From NCBI GenBank assembly GCA_039934875.1, contig JBDTLH010000265.1, positions 1 to 16,210 on the forward strand: a stretch of DNA of 16,210 nt. Reading direction: 5' to 3'. The notes below the pieces were generated by a model, which searched no databases, was not told the origin of the DNA, and saw only the letters and a list, made by a program, of their open reading frames with translations. A program made the position numbers and the translations under genes. The DNA is from JBDTLH01 sp039934875. GTDB taxonomy: Bacteria > Acidobacteriota > Terriglobia > Terriglobales > Acidobacteriaceae. Shown one piece after another: positions 1 through 5,842 of this stretch (positions within the stretch are counted from its first letter, which is position 1; each line of letters starts with the position of its first letter).

Positions 1-97
1 CCGCATCGGGATCATGGGCCCCCTGGCCACGGAAGAAAATGTGCAAATGTTCTTAGACCGGTTTGCCGAGGCGCTGCGGGCGAATGGATATAAGTAG
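1..97 (+). CDS. C-terminal fragment of probable class-V PLP-dependent aminotransferase
   Basis: The reading frame entering from the left edge (codons from base 2) gives 31 residues beginning RIGIMGPLATEEN and ending at the TAG at 95-97. The 'RIG-MG' core followed by an amphipathic helix ending in 'ALRANGYK' is how class-V aminotransferases (alanine-glyoxylate / serine-pyruvate type) typically end. In that fold this is the small C-terminal domain, and the catalytic lysine lies upstream outside the window. The substrate cannot be assigned from this tail. No hairpin directly follows the stop; the next structured element is the paired palindrome near 193-243. The family call rests on one short motif, so it is moderate. 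Confidence 0.55.
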   Translation, partial: RIGIMGPLATEENVQMFLDRFAEALRANGYK

Positions 98-192
98 TCG
101 CGGAGGTGGGGGTTCGCGAACTGTTGCCAAGTCTTCCGCTGTAATTGACAACTTCACCGGTCACGGGCGACTGGTTAGCTTTTACGGTAGAC

Positions 193-243
193 CCCGGACT
201 TCAGTCCGGGCAAACGATGTAGATGTGACGCGCCTTCAGGCGC
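193..243. repeat. Paired-palindrome intergenic repeat (REP-like), copy 1
   Basis: There are two perfect hairpins with four-base loops. The first is CCCGGAC-TTCA-GTCCGGG (193-210) and the second GCGCC-TTCA-GGCGC (230-243), with 19 bases between them. The unit is preceded by GTAGAC and followed by TGAGGT. The same order (GTAGACCCCGG hairpin, about 20-base spacer, second hairpin, TGGGGT) recurs near 10235-10300, so this is a repeat family and not a single terminator. It lies between the aminotransferase stop and the dehydrogenase 3' end, where two convergent transcripts meet, and could end either. The remaining bases 98-270 hold nothing else recognisable. Confidence 0.7.
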
Positions 244-270
244 TGAGGTGAAGACCAGCGTTGACACGTT

Positions 271-1089
271 CTAGCCGAGAAATAAATCCGCTTGCAGTTC
301 CGCGCCGGGGCTAACGGCATAGCGCTCGAAGTTGGTAACTCCAGCTTTGCGCAGCACTTCTTCATCAATAAAGAAGTTGCCGGTGCTTTCGCGGCTGGGC
401 CGGGTGAGGATGTGCCAGGCGGCGTCGGCGACGATCTCGGGAGCGCGGCTGTGCTCAGCCCCTGCTCCGGGCACAAGATTCAACGCGGCAGTGGCAATCG
501 TTGTGCGCGGCCAGAGCGCGTTTACGGCAATACCTGCTCTGCGAAACTCCTCCGCCATCCCCAGCACGCACATGCTCATTCCATATTTGGCAATGCTATA
601 AGCCACGTGTGGCGCGAACCATTTGGAAGCGAGATTGAGGGGCGGCGCGAGGGTGAGGACGTGGGGATTTTCGGCGCGTGCCAGGTGTGGAGCGCAGGCT
701 TGCGAGCAGAGATAGGTGCCGCGAAGGTTCACCGCCATCATCAGATCGAAGCGCTTCATCGGCGTCTCCAGCGTCGAGGTGAGGCTGATGGCGCTGGCGT
801 TGTTAATGAGAATGTCGATCCCTCCGAAGCGCTCGACAGTCGCGGCAACCGCGGCGCGCACCTGCGCCTCATCGCGGATGTCCGTCGCGACCGGCAGCGC
901 ATTGCCGCCGGCGGCTTCGATCTCCGCGGCGGCGGTGTGGATGGTGCCGGGCAGTTTAGGATGCGGTACAGTGGTCTTGGCGGCGATCACGATGTTGGCG
1001 CCGTCGCGAGCGGCGCGCAAGGCAATCGCCAGTCCGATGCCGCGGCTGGCGCCGGTGATGAAGAGCGTTTTGCCGCGCAGGTCATCCAT
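271..1089 (-). CDS. Short-chain dehydrogenase/reductase, HSDL2-like
   Basis: This 272-residue NAD(P)-dependent oxidoreductase has a Rossmann fold. Visible motifs are the glycine-rich cofactor loop TGASRGIG (residues 12-19), the NNAS structural motif (96-99), and the active-site Tyr164-x3-Lys168 in AYSIAKYGMSMCVLGMAEEF. The stretch APPLNL (148-153) with that active-site block and NALWPRTTI (190-198) is the signature of the hydroxysteroid-dehydrogenase-like 2 (HSDL2) subgroup, linked to lipid or fatty-acyl metabolism in eukaryotes; the bacterial substrate is unknown. Where HSDL2 proteins usually read I-S-PPLNL, this protein has L-A-PPLNL (Ala148). The SCP2 lipid-transfer domain that human HSDL2 carries C-terminally is absent; the protein ends soon after the SDR fold. 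The ATG at 1089 is chosen because MDDLRGKTLFITG gives a normal SDR N-terminus; the ribosome site is weak (GAGAA). It is transcribed alone, since the upstream gene ends in a terminator. Confidence 0.9.
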   Translation of the reverse strand: MDDLRGKTLFITGASRGIGLAIALRAARDGANIVIAAKTTVPHPKLPGTIHTAAAEIEAAGGNALPVATDIRDEAQVRAAVAATVERFGGIDILINNASAISLTSTLETPMKRFDLMMAVNLRGTYLCSQACAPHLARAENPHVLTLAPPLNLASKWFAPHVAYSIAKYGMSMCVLGMAEEFRRAGIAVNALWPRTTIATAALNLVPGAGAEHSRAPEIVADAAWHILTRPSRESTGNFFIDEEVLRKAGVTNFERYAVSPGAELQADLFLG

Positions 1090-1153
1090 AAATCGTTCTC
1101 GGCCATCTTACACGCGGGGTGCGCGTTGGTGTTAGATCGCGTGCAATGGGCAA

Positions 1154-1198
1154 CAAAAAACCCAATCTGTACGCGGTGAACGTGGGGACAGATTGGGT
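1154..1198 (-). terminator. Rho-independent terminator of the PEP-CTERM gene
   Basis: On the minus strand ACCCAATCTGT (1198-1188) pairs perfectly over 11 bases with ACAGATTGGGT (1170-1160) across a 17-base loop. A run of six T (1160-1155) follows, overlapping the last stem base. It begins 12 bases after the stop of the PEP-CTERM gene and separates that gene from the dehydrogenase gene. Confidence 0.85.
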
Positions 1199-1210
1199 CG
1201 CCTCTATCAC

Positions 1211-1804
1211 TTACGAGACAAACTTACGGCGCAACGCGCCCGCCGCGCCGAGCAATCCGGTGCTCAAGAGAATGAGACTGCTCGGCTCGGGAACTGGCGG
1301 AGCGCCTCCTTCTTCAATGACTGATACGTTGGTCAGGAACCATGCGGAAGGGTCTTGCCTGAAGGCGAATTGCAACTGAGTATCGTTGGAAGCCGCAGTG
1401 ATGTTGTAGGTGAAGGTGGTAAAGTCGAATGGGTTTGCGTTCACGAAGCTTGTGAGCTGACTAGCTCCAAAGTTTGCTGAAAAATCATTCGGTGTTCCTC
1501 CGCTCCCACCACCGCCCAAGCCATTTGATAGCTCAAAGCTGACTTGGTAGACACTTCCCGAAGTTGTCGCCAGAATTTGAGAAAGGTATGCATCACTGCC
1601 CACCTCCCCGAACTCTCCGCAAGAGATACCCCCCAAGCAAGTGGTTTCAGTCTGGTTCGTGGCATTTCCACTCAACGTCCATCCCGGAAAATTGCCGGGG
1701 ACAGAAAAGTTCCCGTTTGTAACGAGGTTATTCGCGAAGGACGCGACGGAGCACCCCAGGGTGACGACAGCGATCAACGCCGCTGTGCGAATTCGGTTGA
1801 ACAT
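1211..1804 (-). CDS. PEP-CTERM sorting-domain exported protein
   Basis: A 197-residue secreted protein. The N-terminus (MFNRIRTAALIAVVTLGCSVASFA, residues 1-24) is a Sec signal peptide. The mature part begins NNLVTNGNFSVPGNFPGWTLSGN, a pattern common in extracellular PEP-CTERM proteins with a jelly-roll-like domain, and contains two cysteines (56, 62) that could form a disulfide. The C-terminus is a complete PEP-CTERM tag: VPEPSS (171-176), a hydrophobic helix (177-190) and a basic RRK end. By family knowledge it would be cut and anchored or released by an exosortase; no exosortase gene is in the window. The start at 1804 is chosen over the upstream ATG at 1954 because it places a signal peptide at the N-terminus and has GGAGG five bases upstream (1810-1814). 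The function is probably surface or matrix related, but the ligand is unknown. Confidence 0.88.
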   Translation of the reverse strand: MFNRIRTAALIAVVTLGCSVASFANNLVTNGNFSVPGNFPGWTLSGNATNQTETTCLGGISCGEFGEVGSDAYLSQILATTSGSVYQVSFELSNGLGGGGSGGTPNDFSANFGASQLTSFVNANPFDFTTFTYNITAASNDTQLQFAFRQDPSAWFLTNVSVIEEGGAPPVPEPSSLILLSTGLLGAAGALRRKFVS

Positions 1805-1809
1805 ATAAG

Positions 1810-1814
1810 CCTCC
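1810..1814 (-). promoter_or_regulatory. Ribosome binding site deciding the PEP-CTERM start
   Basis: GGAGG on the minus strand, five bases upstream of the ATG at 1804-1802. It supports this start over the longer open frame, whose N-terminal 50 residues would be read from REP sequence. Confidence 0.75.
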
Positions 1815-1919
1815 AGTTTGAGCAGCAAGCCGAGTTGCTCCTCAGGCGAGAAGATTATGCGCGGCGGGACGGCAGCGGTATCCCCCAAATGGGAGATAGT
1901 TTTGCTCCAGCAGGTAATG

Positions 1920-2005
1920 AGTCGCGCAGCGACAACACAAGCGCAGGCCGGCACGTCAGTGCCGGTGAATTATGCAAACGGATTCGAGTCGCGGAGCGAC
2001 GGCAC
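1920..2005. repeat. Left inverted REP arm of the RAYT unit
   Basis: Contains three hairpins: GTCGC-GCA-GCGAC (1921-1933), CCGGCAC-GTCA-GTGCCGG (1948-1965) and GTCGC-GGA-GCGAC (1988-2000). Its inverted counterpart at 2442-2528 carries the same three hairpins in mirrored order, with identical or near-identical connecting sequence (for example CACAAGC, and ATTCGAGTCGCGGAGCGA). The two arms bracket the RAYT gene. This arm ends 17 bases before the RAYT start codon and begins about 115 bases upstream of the PEP-CTERM start. Confidence 0.85.
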
Positions 2006-2021
2006 TGGGTTAAAATGCCGC

Positions 2022-2492
2022 ATGTCCGATTCGCATGTAGCGGTGCGCATTCACCTTATCTTCAGCACGAAAGAGCGCCGGGCCAGCATTCCGGTCGAGA
2101 TGCAACCGAGGCTCTGGGCGTACATGCACGGAATCGCCAGGCGCCTCGGATGTACGGCGCTTGAGATCGGCGGGATGGCGGACCATGTTCATTTGCTGGT
2201 TGAGATTTCGCCGAAGGTGACCGTTTCTGAATTGGCGCAGAAGATTAAGGCCAATTCGTCCCGTTGGATGCATGAAAATGGGCGTGCCTTGTTTGCATGG
2301 CAAGCGGGATACGCGGCGTTCAGCGTCAGCGAATCGCATGTACAGATGGTGCGAGAATACATACGGACGCAAGCCGAACATCACAAAAAGAGGGATTATC
2401 GCGCGGAGATGGAGGCGCTGTTCCGTAAGCACGGGATTGATGTGGCATCGCTCCGCGACTCGAATTGCTCTGCGCAGCCTTCCCGGCACTGA
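2022..2492 (+). CDS. REP-associated tyrosine transposase (RAYT, Y1_Tnp / IS200-like)
   Basis: A 156-residue single-domain HUH nuclease of the Y1 transposase family. Visible features are the N-terminal strand AVRIHLIFSTKERR (7-20), the HUH metal-binding motif DHVHLLV (His55 and His57), and the helix QMVREYIRTQAEHH (108-121) carrying the candidate nucleophile Tyr113. RAYTs cut and join single-stranded REP hairpins. The start at 2022 is chosen because MSDSHVAVRIHLIFSTK matches the usual RAYT N-terminus; the open frame upstream runs through REP sequence. No clear Shine-Dalgarno is visible. Family members often end in 'kHGi-yderyvw'; here residues after KHGIDVA (SLRDSNCSAQPSRH) are translated from the right REP arm, so the natural C-terminus appears replaced or shortened. 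It sits alone between genes of opposite orientation. It may have lost activity, but the catalytic residues are intact. Confidence 0.88.
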   Translation: MSDSHVAVRIHLIFSTKERRASIPVEMQPRLWAYMHGIARRLGCTALEIGGMADHVHLLVEISPKVTVSELAQKIKANSSRWMHENGRALFAWQAGYAAFSVSESHVQMVREYIRTQAEHHKKRDYRAEMEALFRKHGIDVASLRDSNCSAQPSRH

Positions 2493-2528
2493 CGTGCCGG
2501 GCTGTGCTTGTGCTGTCGCTCAGCGACT
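2442..2528. repeat. Right inverted REP arm of the RAYT unit
   Basis: This is the inverted counterpart of 1920-2005, with hairpins TCGC-TCC-GCGA (2448-2458), CCCGGCAC-TGAC-GTGCCGGG (2482-2501) and GTCGC-TCA-GCGAC (2515-2527). The first 51 bases overlap the RAYT coding end. Differences from the left arm are scattered substitutions, with compensating changes in the central stem (an extra C:G pair). The following bases to 2592 hold nothing recognisable. Confidence 0.85.
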
Positions 2529-2592
2529 GGAATAACGAATGAATTCCGGCTGTTCAGTTTCCTGCGGGAAGATGTTTGGCACGGGCAGTGAA

Positions 2593-3792
2593 TCACCCCA
2601 CCCCCGGCAGCGTGAGCACCAGCCGCACCAGGTCCGCCTGCCGATGCGTCGCCGTCTTCTGAAAAATCGCCTTCAGGTGAAAACGCGCGGTCTGCACGCT
2701 CATTCTCAACTGCTCCGCCGCTTTAGAGATTTCCTGCCCCGCAACCAGCAGATCAGTCAGTCGGCACTCCGAGGGAGAGAGCCCATAGAGCGCGCGCAGC
2801 ACCGAAGCGCGTGATGCGGGTACGGCGTCGGGGTCGTTGACGAAAATCATTGCGGCTGGTCTGTCTTCCAGGAATATCTCCGATGACCGAAACGGTGCGA
2901 CTACCAGTTGTAAAGGCTTCTTGGGTGGTCGTCGGCTTATCAGCATGGCTCCACCTGAAGGAGCAGACCAGAGCTTTGCAGCCGCCTGCGGAGAGAACCC
3001 GCCTTCGAGTCTGACAGGTTGATTTGTTCCCTTACCAGAACCGGTCGCAGCCGCCCCACTGATCAGCACTCTCAGATGGAGTCTTTCCATCAATGCACTG
3101 GCCAGGAGCCTGTTCTTATCGAGTTCCAATCCGTCCCGCGCATTCAGCAGCTTACGAGCAGGTCCGGTCAGCCGAACCACTCGCCCCTCGCCATCCACAC
3201 TTATAATAGCCAAGCCAACAGACTCAAGAGAGCAACGCATGTCCGCGTTTTCCGTCCGTAGATGACCCAAAGTCCGGTGCAGCCCCATTGCCCTCTTAAC
3301 GTGGGGCGCCAGCACTGCCAGCAAGCTAATTACATCTTCCTGAAACTCGCCCGTGGCTTCGGAACGCGACAATCCAAGCCCGCCCCAAAGTTCATTGTCT
3401 GTATTGCCGAAGGAAGCCTCACAGTAATAGATGTCCCCGTTCGGTAGCGAAAAGTCATTGAATACCTCAGAACCGCGGAAAACTTCCTGTTTCACGAGCG
3501 ATTCAGTGTTCCCAACCCAGTCTCCATGCACAGCTACGCGCTGCTGCAAGCCTTGGAGTATTACGTCACGTTGAGAATAATAGGTTTCATAAGAAAGAAT
3601 TGCTTGCTCATCGAATCCCGATTGCAGAGAAAGATTATTTCTCCCATCGGGATCAAGGAGAACAAAATACGCCTTGTTAGCGGAGACCTCCGCCTTGATC
3701 TCCTCAAGGAAATTTGCCCAATGGCCGGGAGACGCCGCGGCTTCATAGAGATGGTCGAGCAAGCGCAAGACGGTTTCAGTCGCAGGCGGCAT
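2593..3792 (-). CDS. LuxR-family transcriptional regulator with N-terminal sensory region
   Basis: A 399-residue protein. The C-terminus (about 335-393) is a LuxR/GerE-type helix-turn-helix: YGLSPSECRLTDLLVAGQ, then ISKAAEQLRMSVQTARFHL and a closing IFQKTATHRQADLVRL. This matches the family pattern in which the 'S--T---HL--IF-K' helix reads DNA. The N-terminal 180 residues resemble the sensory region found in many uncharacterised LuxR proteins (DHLYEAAASPGHWANFLEEI), and residues 190-220 (GLAIISVDGEGRVVRLTGPARKLL) look like a PAS-type strand-helix element. There is no receiver domain and no acyl-homoserine-lactone pocket signature that I can recognise, so the signal is unknown. The start at 3792 lacks a strong ribosome site, but MPPATETVLRLLDHLYEAA is a typical N-terminus. 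The target is unknown; neighbours are a RAYT unit and a TIGR03118 gene. Confidence 0.88.
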   Translation of the reverse strand: MPPATETVLRLLDHLYEAAASPGHWANFLEEIKAEVSANKAYFVLLDPDGRNNLSLQSGFDEQAILSYETYYSQRDVILQGLQQRVAVHGDWVGNTESLVKQEVFRGSEVFNDFSLPNGDIYYCEASFGNTDNELWGGLGLSRSEATGEFQEDVISLLAVLAPHVKRAMGLHRTLGHLRTENADMRCSLESVGLAIISVDGEGRVVRLTGPARKLLNARDGLELDKNRLLASALMERLHLRVLISGAAATGSGKGTNQPVRLEGGFSPQAAAKLWSAPSGGAMLISRRPPKKPLQLVVAPFRSSEIFLEDRPAAMIFVNDPDAVPASRASVLRALYGLSPSECRLTDLLVAGQEISKAAEQLRMSVQTARFHLKAIFQKTATHRQADLVRLVLTLPGVG

Positions 3793-3890
3793 GACTGGCC
3801 GATATTCTAATGCAACGCCGGCTTAATCCAGCGCCCGTCTAATTGCTCCGGCCTCAAGTCTAACTCCGCCGCAGAAAGCGTGACAGCAAC

Positions 3891-3918
3891 ACAGAGGAGC
3901 CCCGAAGGGCTCCTCTGT
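3891..3918 (-). terminator. Strong hairpin after the TIGR03118 gene
   Basis: A perfect 12-base-pair stem (ACAGAGGAGCCC / GGGCTCCTCTGT). On the transcribed minus strand it closes on a C(UUCG)G tetraloop, an exceptionally stable loop. It starts 14 bases after the stop of the upstream gene. The tract after it (GTTGCTGTC) is only weakly T-rich, so the terminator may depend on stem strength. Confidence 0.75.
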
Positions 3919-3932
3919 GGACCCGGACGGAT

Positions 3933-5084
3933 TCAGCGGCCTTTGCCCCCGTTCTCCGGACCGCTATTATCCGCGGGAACAAAGAACCCGAATAATCCGT
4001 GGGCCTCACCGCTGATGCCGGCGGTGAAGAACAACCAACTGCTTGGCCCAGCGGCATGGTCATTGCCAAAGCGCAGCGCCCACAGCCGGTCGTTTTCAAG
4101 CGCATGGCCATTGGCGTCGCGCAGCAGGCCATCGAAGCGGCCGCTGTCCGCGTCATAGACTGCGATCTGTCCGCTGCCCGCATTGCCAATCAGCAGGTGA
4201 TTGCTGTAGAAGCCGAAGTTCGCCGCCGCCAAAGCCACCCCCCAGGGCGCATTGAGCCACGGCCCGTGTTCCAATCTGCTTAACAGCTTGCCTTTCGCGG
4301 AGAATTTGTCCACGTAGCCCCTGCCCGGAAAGTCCGTGTCATCGTGTTGGCTGGCATTCTGCTGGGCGTAAGTGACGTACAGGCTTCCATTTACCTCCTG
4401 CACGTTGAACGGAGCGAAGCCGCGTGGAATCTCCCGATCGGTGAAGGCCTGCTCCCCGCGGTTTTCGGCGCTGTCGAGGTTTACCGGATGGAAGTTGCTG
4501 TCGTACACCTCGATCCGCCCCGCCCGGAAGTTCGTGACATAGAGAAAGCTGGGGCCGCCGGAGTTCATTTGCGCGATGGTCGCCCCCTTGTACACTGCTC
4601 CGTGCGCGGGATTCGGGTTGCCCGAGTTATCTATGACCAGGATTGCGTCTCCCGTTCCCGGCCACGCCGAGATGATGCCGTCTTCGCCCACGAAAGTGAA
4701 GACCGCGGGAGAATCGGTCCCATTATTGTTGAAGTGAAAGCCGGATCCCGCACTGAAAACGATTCCGGTCGGAGTACCCGTGCCTTTCCCGGAGAGGACC
4801 GGCGGAATGTTCACCACCAGCGGAATGATCGATCCGTCGTTGCCGTTGTAAAGCGTTGAGACTCCAGCATTGTTGTCTGATACCCACCACGGGCCGGTGG
4901 GACTGGCAATCAGTCCCCAGGGGTTCACCAGGTTCGCATCTGTAGTAGGCGCGAGGCCCGCAATATCCGAATCGAGGTTGACTTGCTGATAGGCTTGCGC
5001 AATTCCAAATGTGCTGAATGCGAGCAACGAGGTTAAAACGATCGTCGATTTGCGCGAGATCTTACTGAGAGGTTGAAACTTCAT
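3933..5084 (-). CDS. TIGR03118 family exported protein
   Basis: A 383-residue protein with a signal peptide (residues 1-31, ending IAQA). It matches the TIGR03118 family as I recall it: QVNLDSDIAGLAPTTDANLVNPWGLIASPTGPWWVSDN near the N-terminus, PTGIVF, FVGEDGIISAW, and NAPWGVALA with FGFYSNHLLIGNAGSGQI later. The repeated strand-rich blocks (NPWG, APFN, APWG) suggest a beta-propeller. Some members, including acidobacterial ones, end in a PEP-CTERM tag; this copy does not and stops after GPENGGKGR, so it is probably periplasmic or secreted without exosortase processing. The start is supported by GGAGGA (5091-5096) six bases upstream of the ATG. A 7-bp hairpin (CGGTGAT / ATCACCG, 5121-5142) lies in the leader or promoter region. 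The biochemical function is unknown. Confidence 0.85.
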   Translation of the reverse strand: MKFQPLSKISRKSTIVLTSLLAFSTFGIAQAYQQVNLDSDIAGLAPTTDANLVNPWGLIASPTGPWWVSDNNAGVSTLYNGNDGSIIPLVVNIPPVLSGKGTGTPTGIVFSAGSGFHFNNNGTDSPAVFTFVGEDGIISAWPGTGDAILVIDNSGNPNPAHGAVYKGATIAQMNSGGPSFLYVTNFRAGRIEVYDSNFHPVNLDSAENRGEQAFTDREIPRGFAPFNVQEVNGSLYVTYAQQNASQHDDTDFPGRGYVDKFSAKGKLLSRLEHGPWLNAPWGVALAAANFGFYSNHLLIGNAGSGQIAVYDADSGRFDGLLRDANGHALENDRLWALRFGNDHAAGPSSWLFFTAGISGEAHGLFGFFVPADNSGPENGGKGR

Positions 5085-5225
5085 AGCGGTTCCTCCATTG
5101 AATTAAGCGAATCAGTGGTTCGGTGATGAGCAAGAATCACCGGCCCACGTCATTACTCTGGACAAACATACGCAGCAGCACGATTGCAGTTGTCACCGCG
5201 CGGTCGCCGCCCTGTCAAAGCTCTG

Positions 5226-5319
5226 TTTGCGCTCCTTTGTCCCGGCACGAGGGACCGCGTACGGACCGACAACCGCCGTGCGGTTTGCGAAAGCCTTCGC
5301 AAAATACCTGGAGCGCAAA
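5226..5319 (-). other. Structured RNA candidate / trailer of the tRNA pair
   Basis: TTTGCGCTCC (5226-5235) and GGAGCGCAAA (5310-5319) form a perfect 10-bp closing stem around three local hairpins: GTCCC/GGGAC (5239-5255), AACCGC-CGT-GCGGTT (5271-5285) and TTTGCGAA-AGCC-TTCGCAAA (5284-5303). The last two overlap by two bases. On the minus strand the element begins 14 bases after the tRNA-Cys CCA end, so it is most simply a trailer or terminator. No T-run follows. No known RNA family was recognised. Confidence 0.45.
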
Positions 5320-5333
5320 GCGCAAATAAATAT

Positions 5334-5408
5334 TGGAGGCGCGGGTCGGGATCGAACCGACGCATAAAGGTTTTGCAGACCTCTCCCTTACCACTTGGGT
5401 ACCGCGCC
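5334..5408 (-). tRNA. tRNA-Cys (GCA)
   Basis: On the minus strand this folds as a full cloverleaf. The acceptor is GGCGCGG/CCGCGCC, the D arm CCC/GGG with GTGGTAA in the loop, the anticodon arm GAGGT-CTGCAAA-ACCTT (anticodon GCA), and the T arm GTCGG-TTCGATC-CCGAC. The discriminator U73 is the expected identity base for tRNA-Cys, and CCA is encoded (5336-5334). It lies 69 bases downstream of tRNA-Gly and is presumably co-transcribed with it. Confidence 0.95.
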
Positions 5409-5477
5409 CCACTCCTGACTTCCCACGGCCGCGCCCAGAGGCAACCACAGCGGCCCTAAGTCAGAAAAACTACGCAA

Positions 5478-5552
<75 letters not shown>

Positions 5553-5562
5553 CCGCTCCCTC

Positions 5563-5592
5563 ATTATAAGCAGCCCCGATTCGCACGGTCAA
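5563..5592 (-). promoter_or_regulatory. Sigma-70-type promoter of the tRNA-Gly/tRNA-Cys unit
   Basis: On the minus strand a perfect -10 box TATAAT (5568-5563) is preceded, after 18 bases, by TTGACC (5592-5587), a five-of-six match to the -35 consensus. Transcription would start around 5556, a few bases before tRNA-Gly position 1 at 5552, as expected for a stable-RNA promoter. Confidence 0.75.
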
Positions 5593-5830
5593 CATTGCCA
5601 ACCTAACCACGCTCGCCTGCAACCTGGGCTACGGCTAAATACTTCGCGTCAAAGCTGAAAAACTAGTAGCTTCAGCGGCTACTCCGCTTGCATTTTCTTA
5701 AGAATACATTGACAATTCATTACCAACCCTCAGAGTTGTATGTTCCCAGGCCGGTAACGGTCGAGCGCCTCTGTTGGTACCAGTGCATAGATCACTCTCG
5801 TTTCGCAGAACAAACACCAGAATTTCACCA

Positions 5831-5838
5831 GAAGAGGA
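5831..5838 (+). promoter_or_regulatory. Ribosome binding site deciding the first TonB receptor start
   Basis: GAAGAGGA ends four bases before the ATG at 5843, which begins a signal peptide (MKNIYSAFCALCILLLASS). An open frame extends upstream to an ATG at 5774 but would add 23 polar residues in front of the signal peptide, so 5843 is preferred. The leader 5553-5842 also holds a small hairpin AGTAGC/GCTACT (5665-5683) and a palindrome TTCTTAAGAA (5695-5704). Confidence 0.7.
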
Positions 5839-5842
5839 CCAC

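Noticed and set aside
292..1179. A 295-residue + strand open frame opposite the dehydrogenase gene.
   Set aside because: It lies antisense to a well-supported SDR with all motifs; the + strand translation is Arg/Gly/Ala-rich and shows no recognisable fold.
5709..5741. A TTGACA at 5709-5714 upstream of receptor 1 as a possible promoter -35 box.
   Set aside because: No acceptable -10 box occurs at 16-18 bases; the best TTGTAT is 21 bases away. It could be a non-sigma-70 promoter, but I cannot support it.
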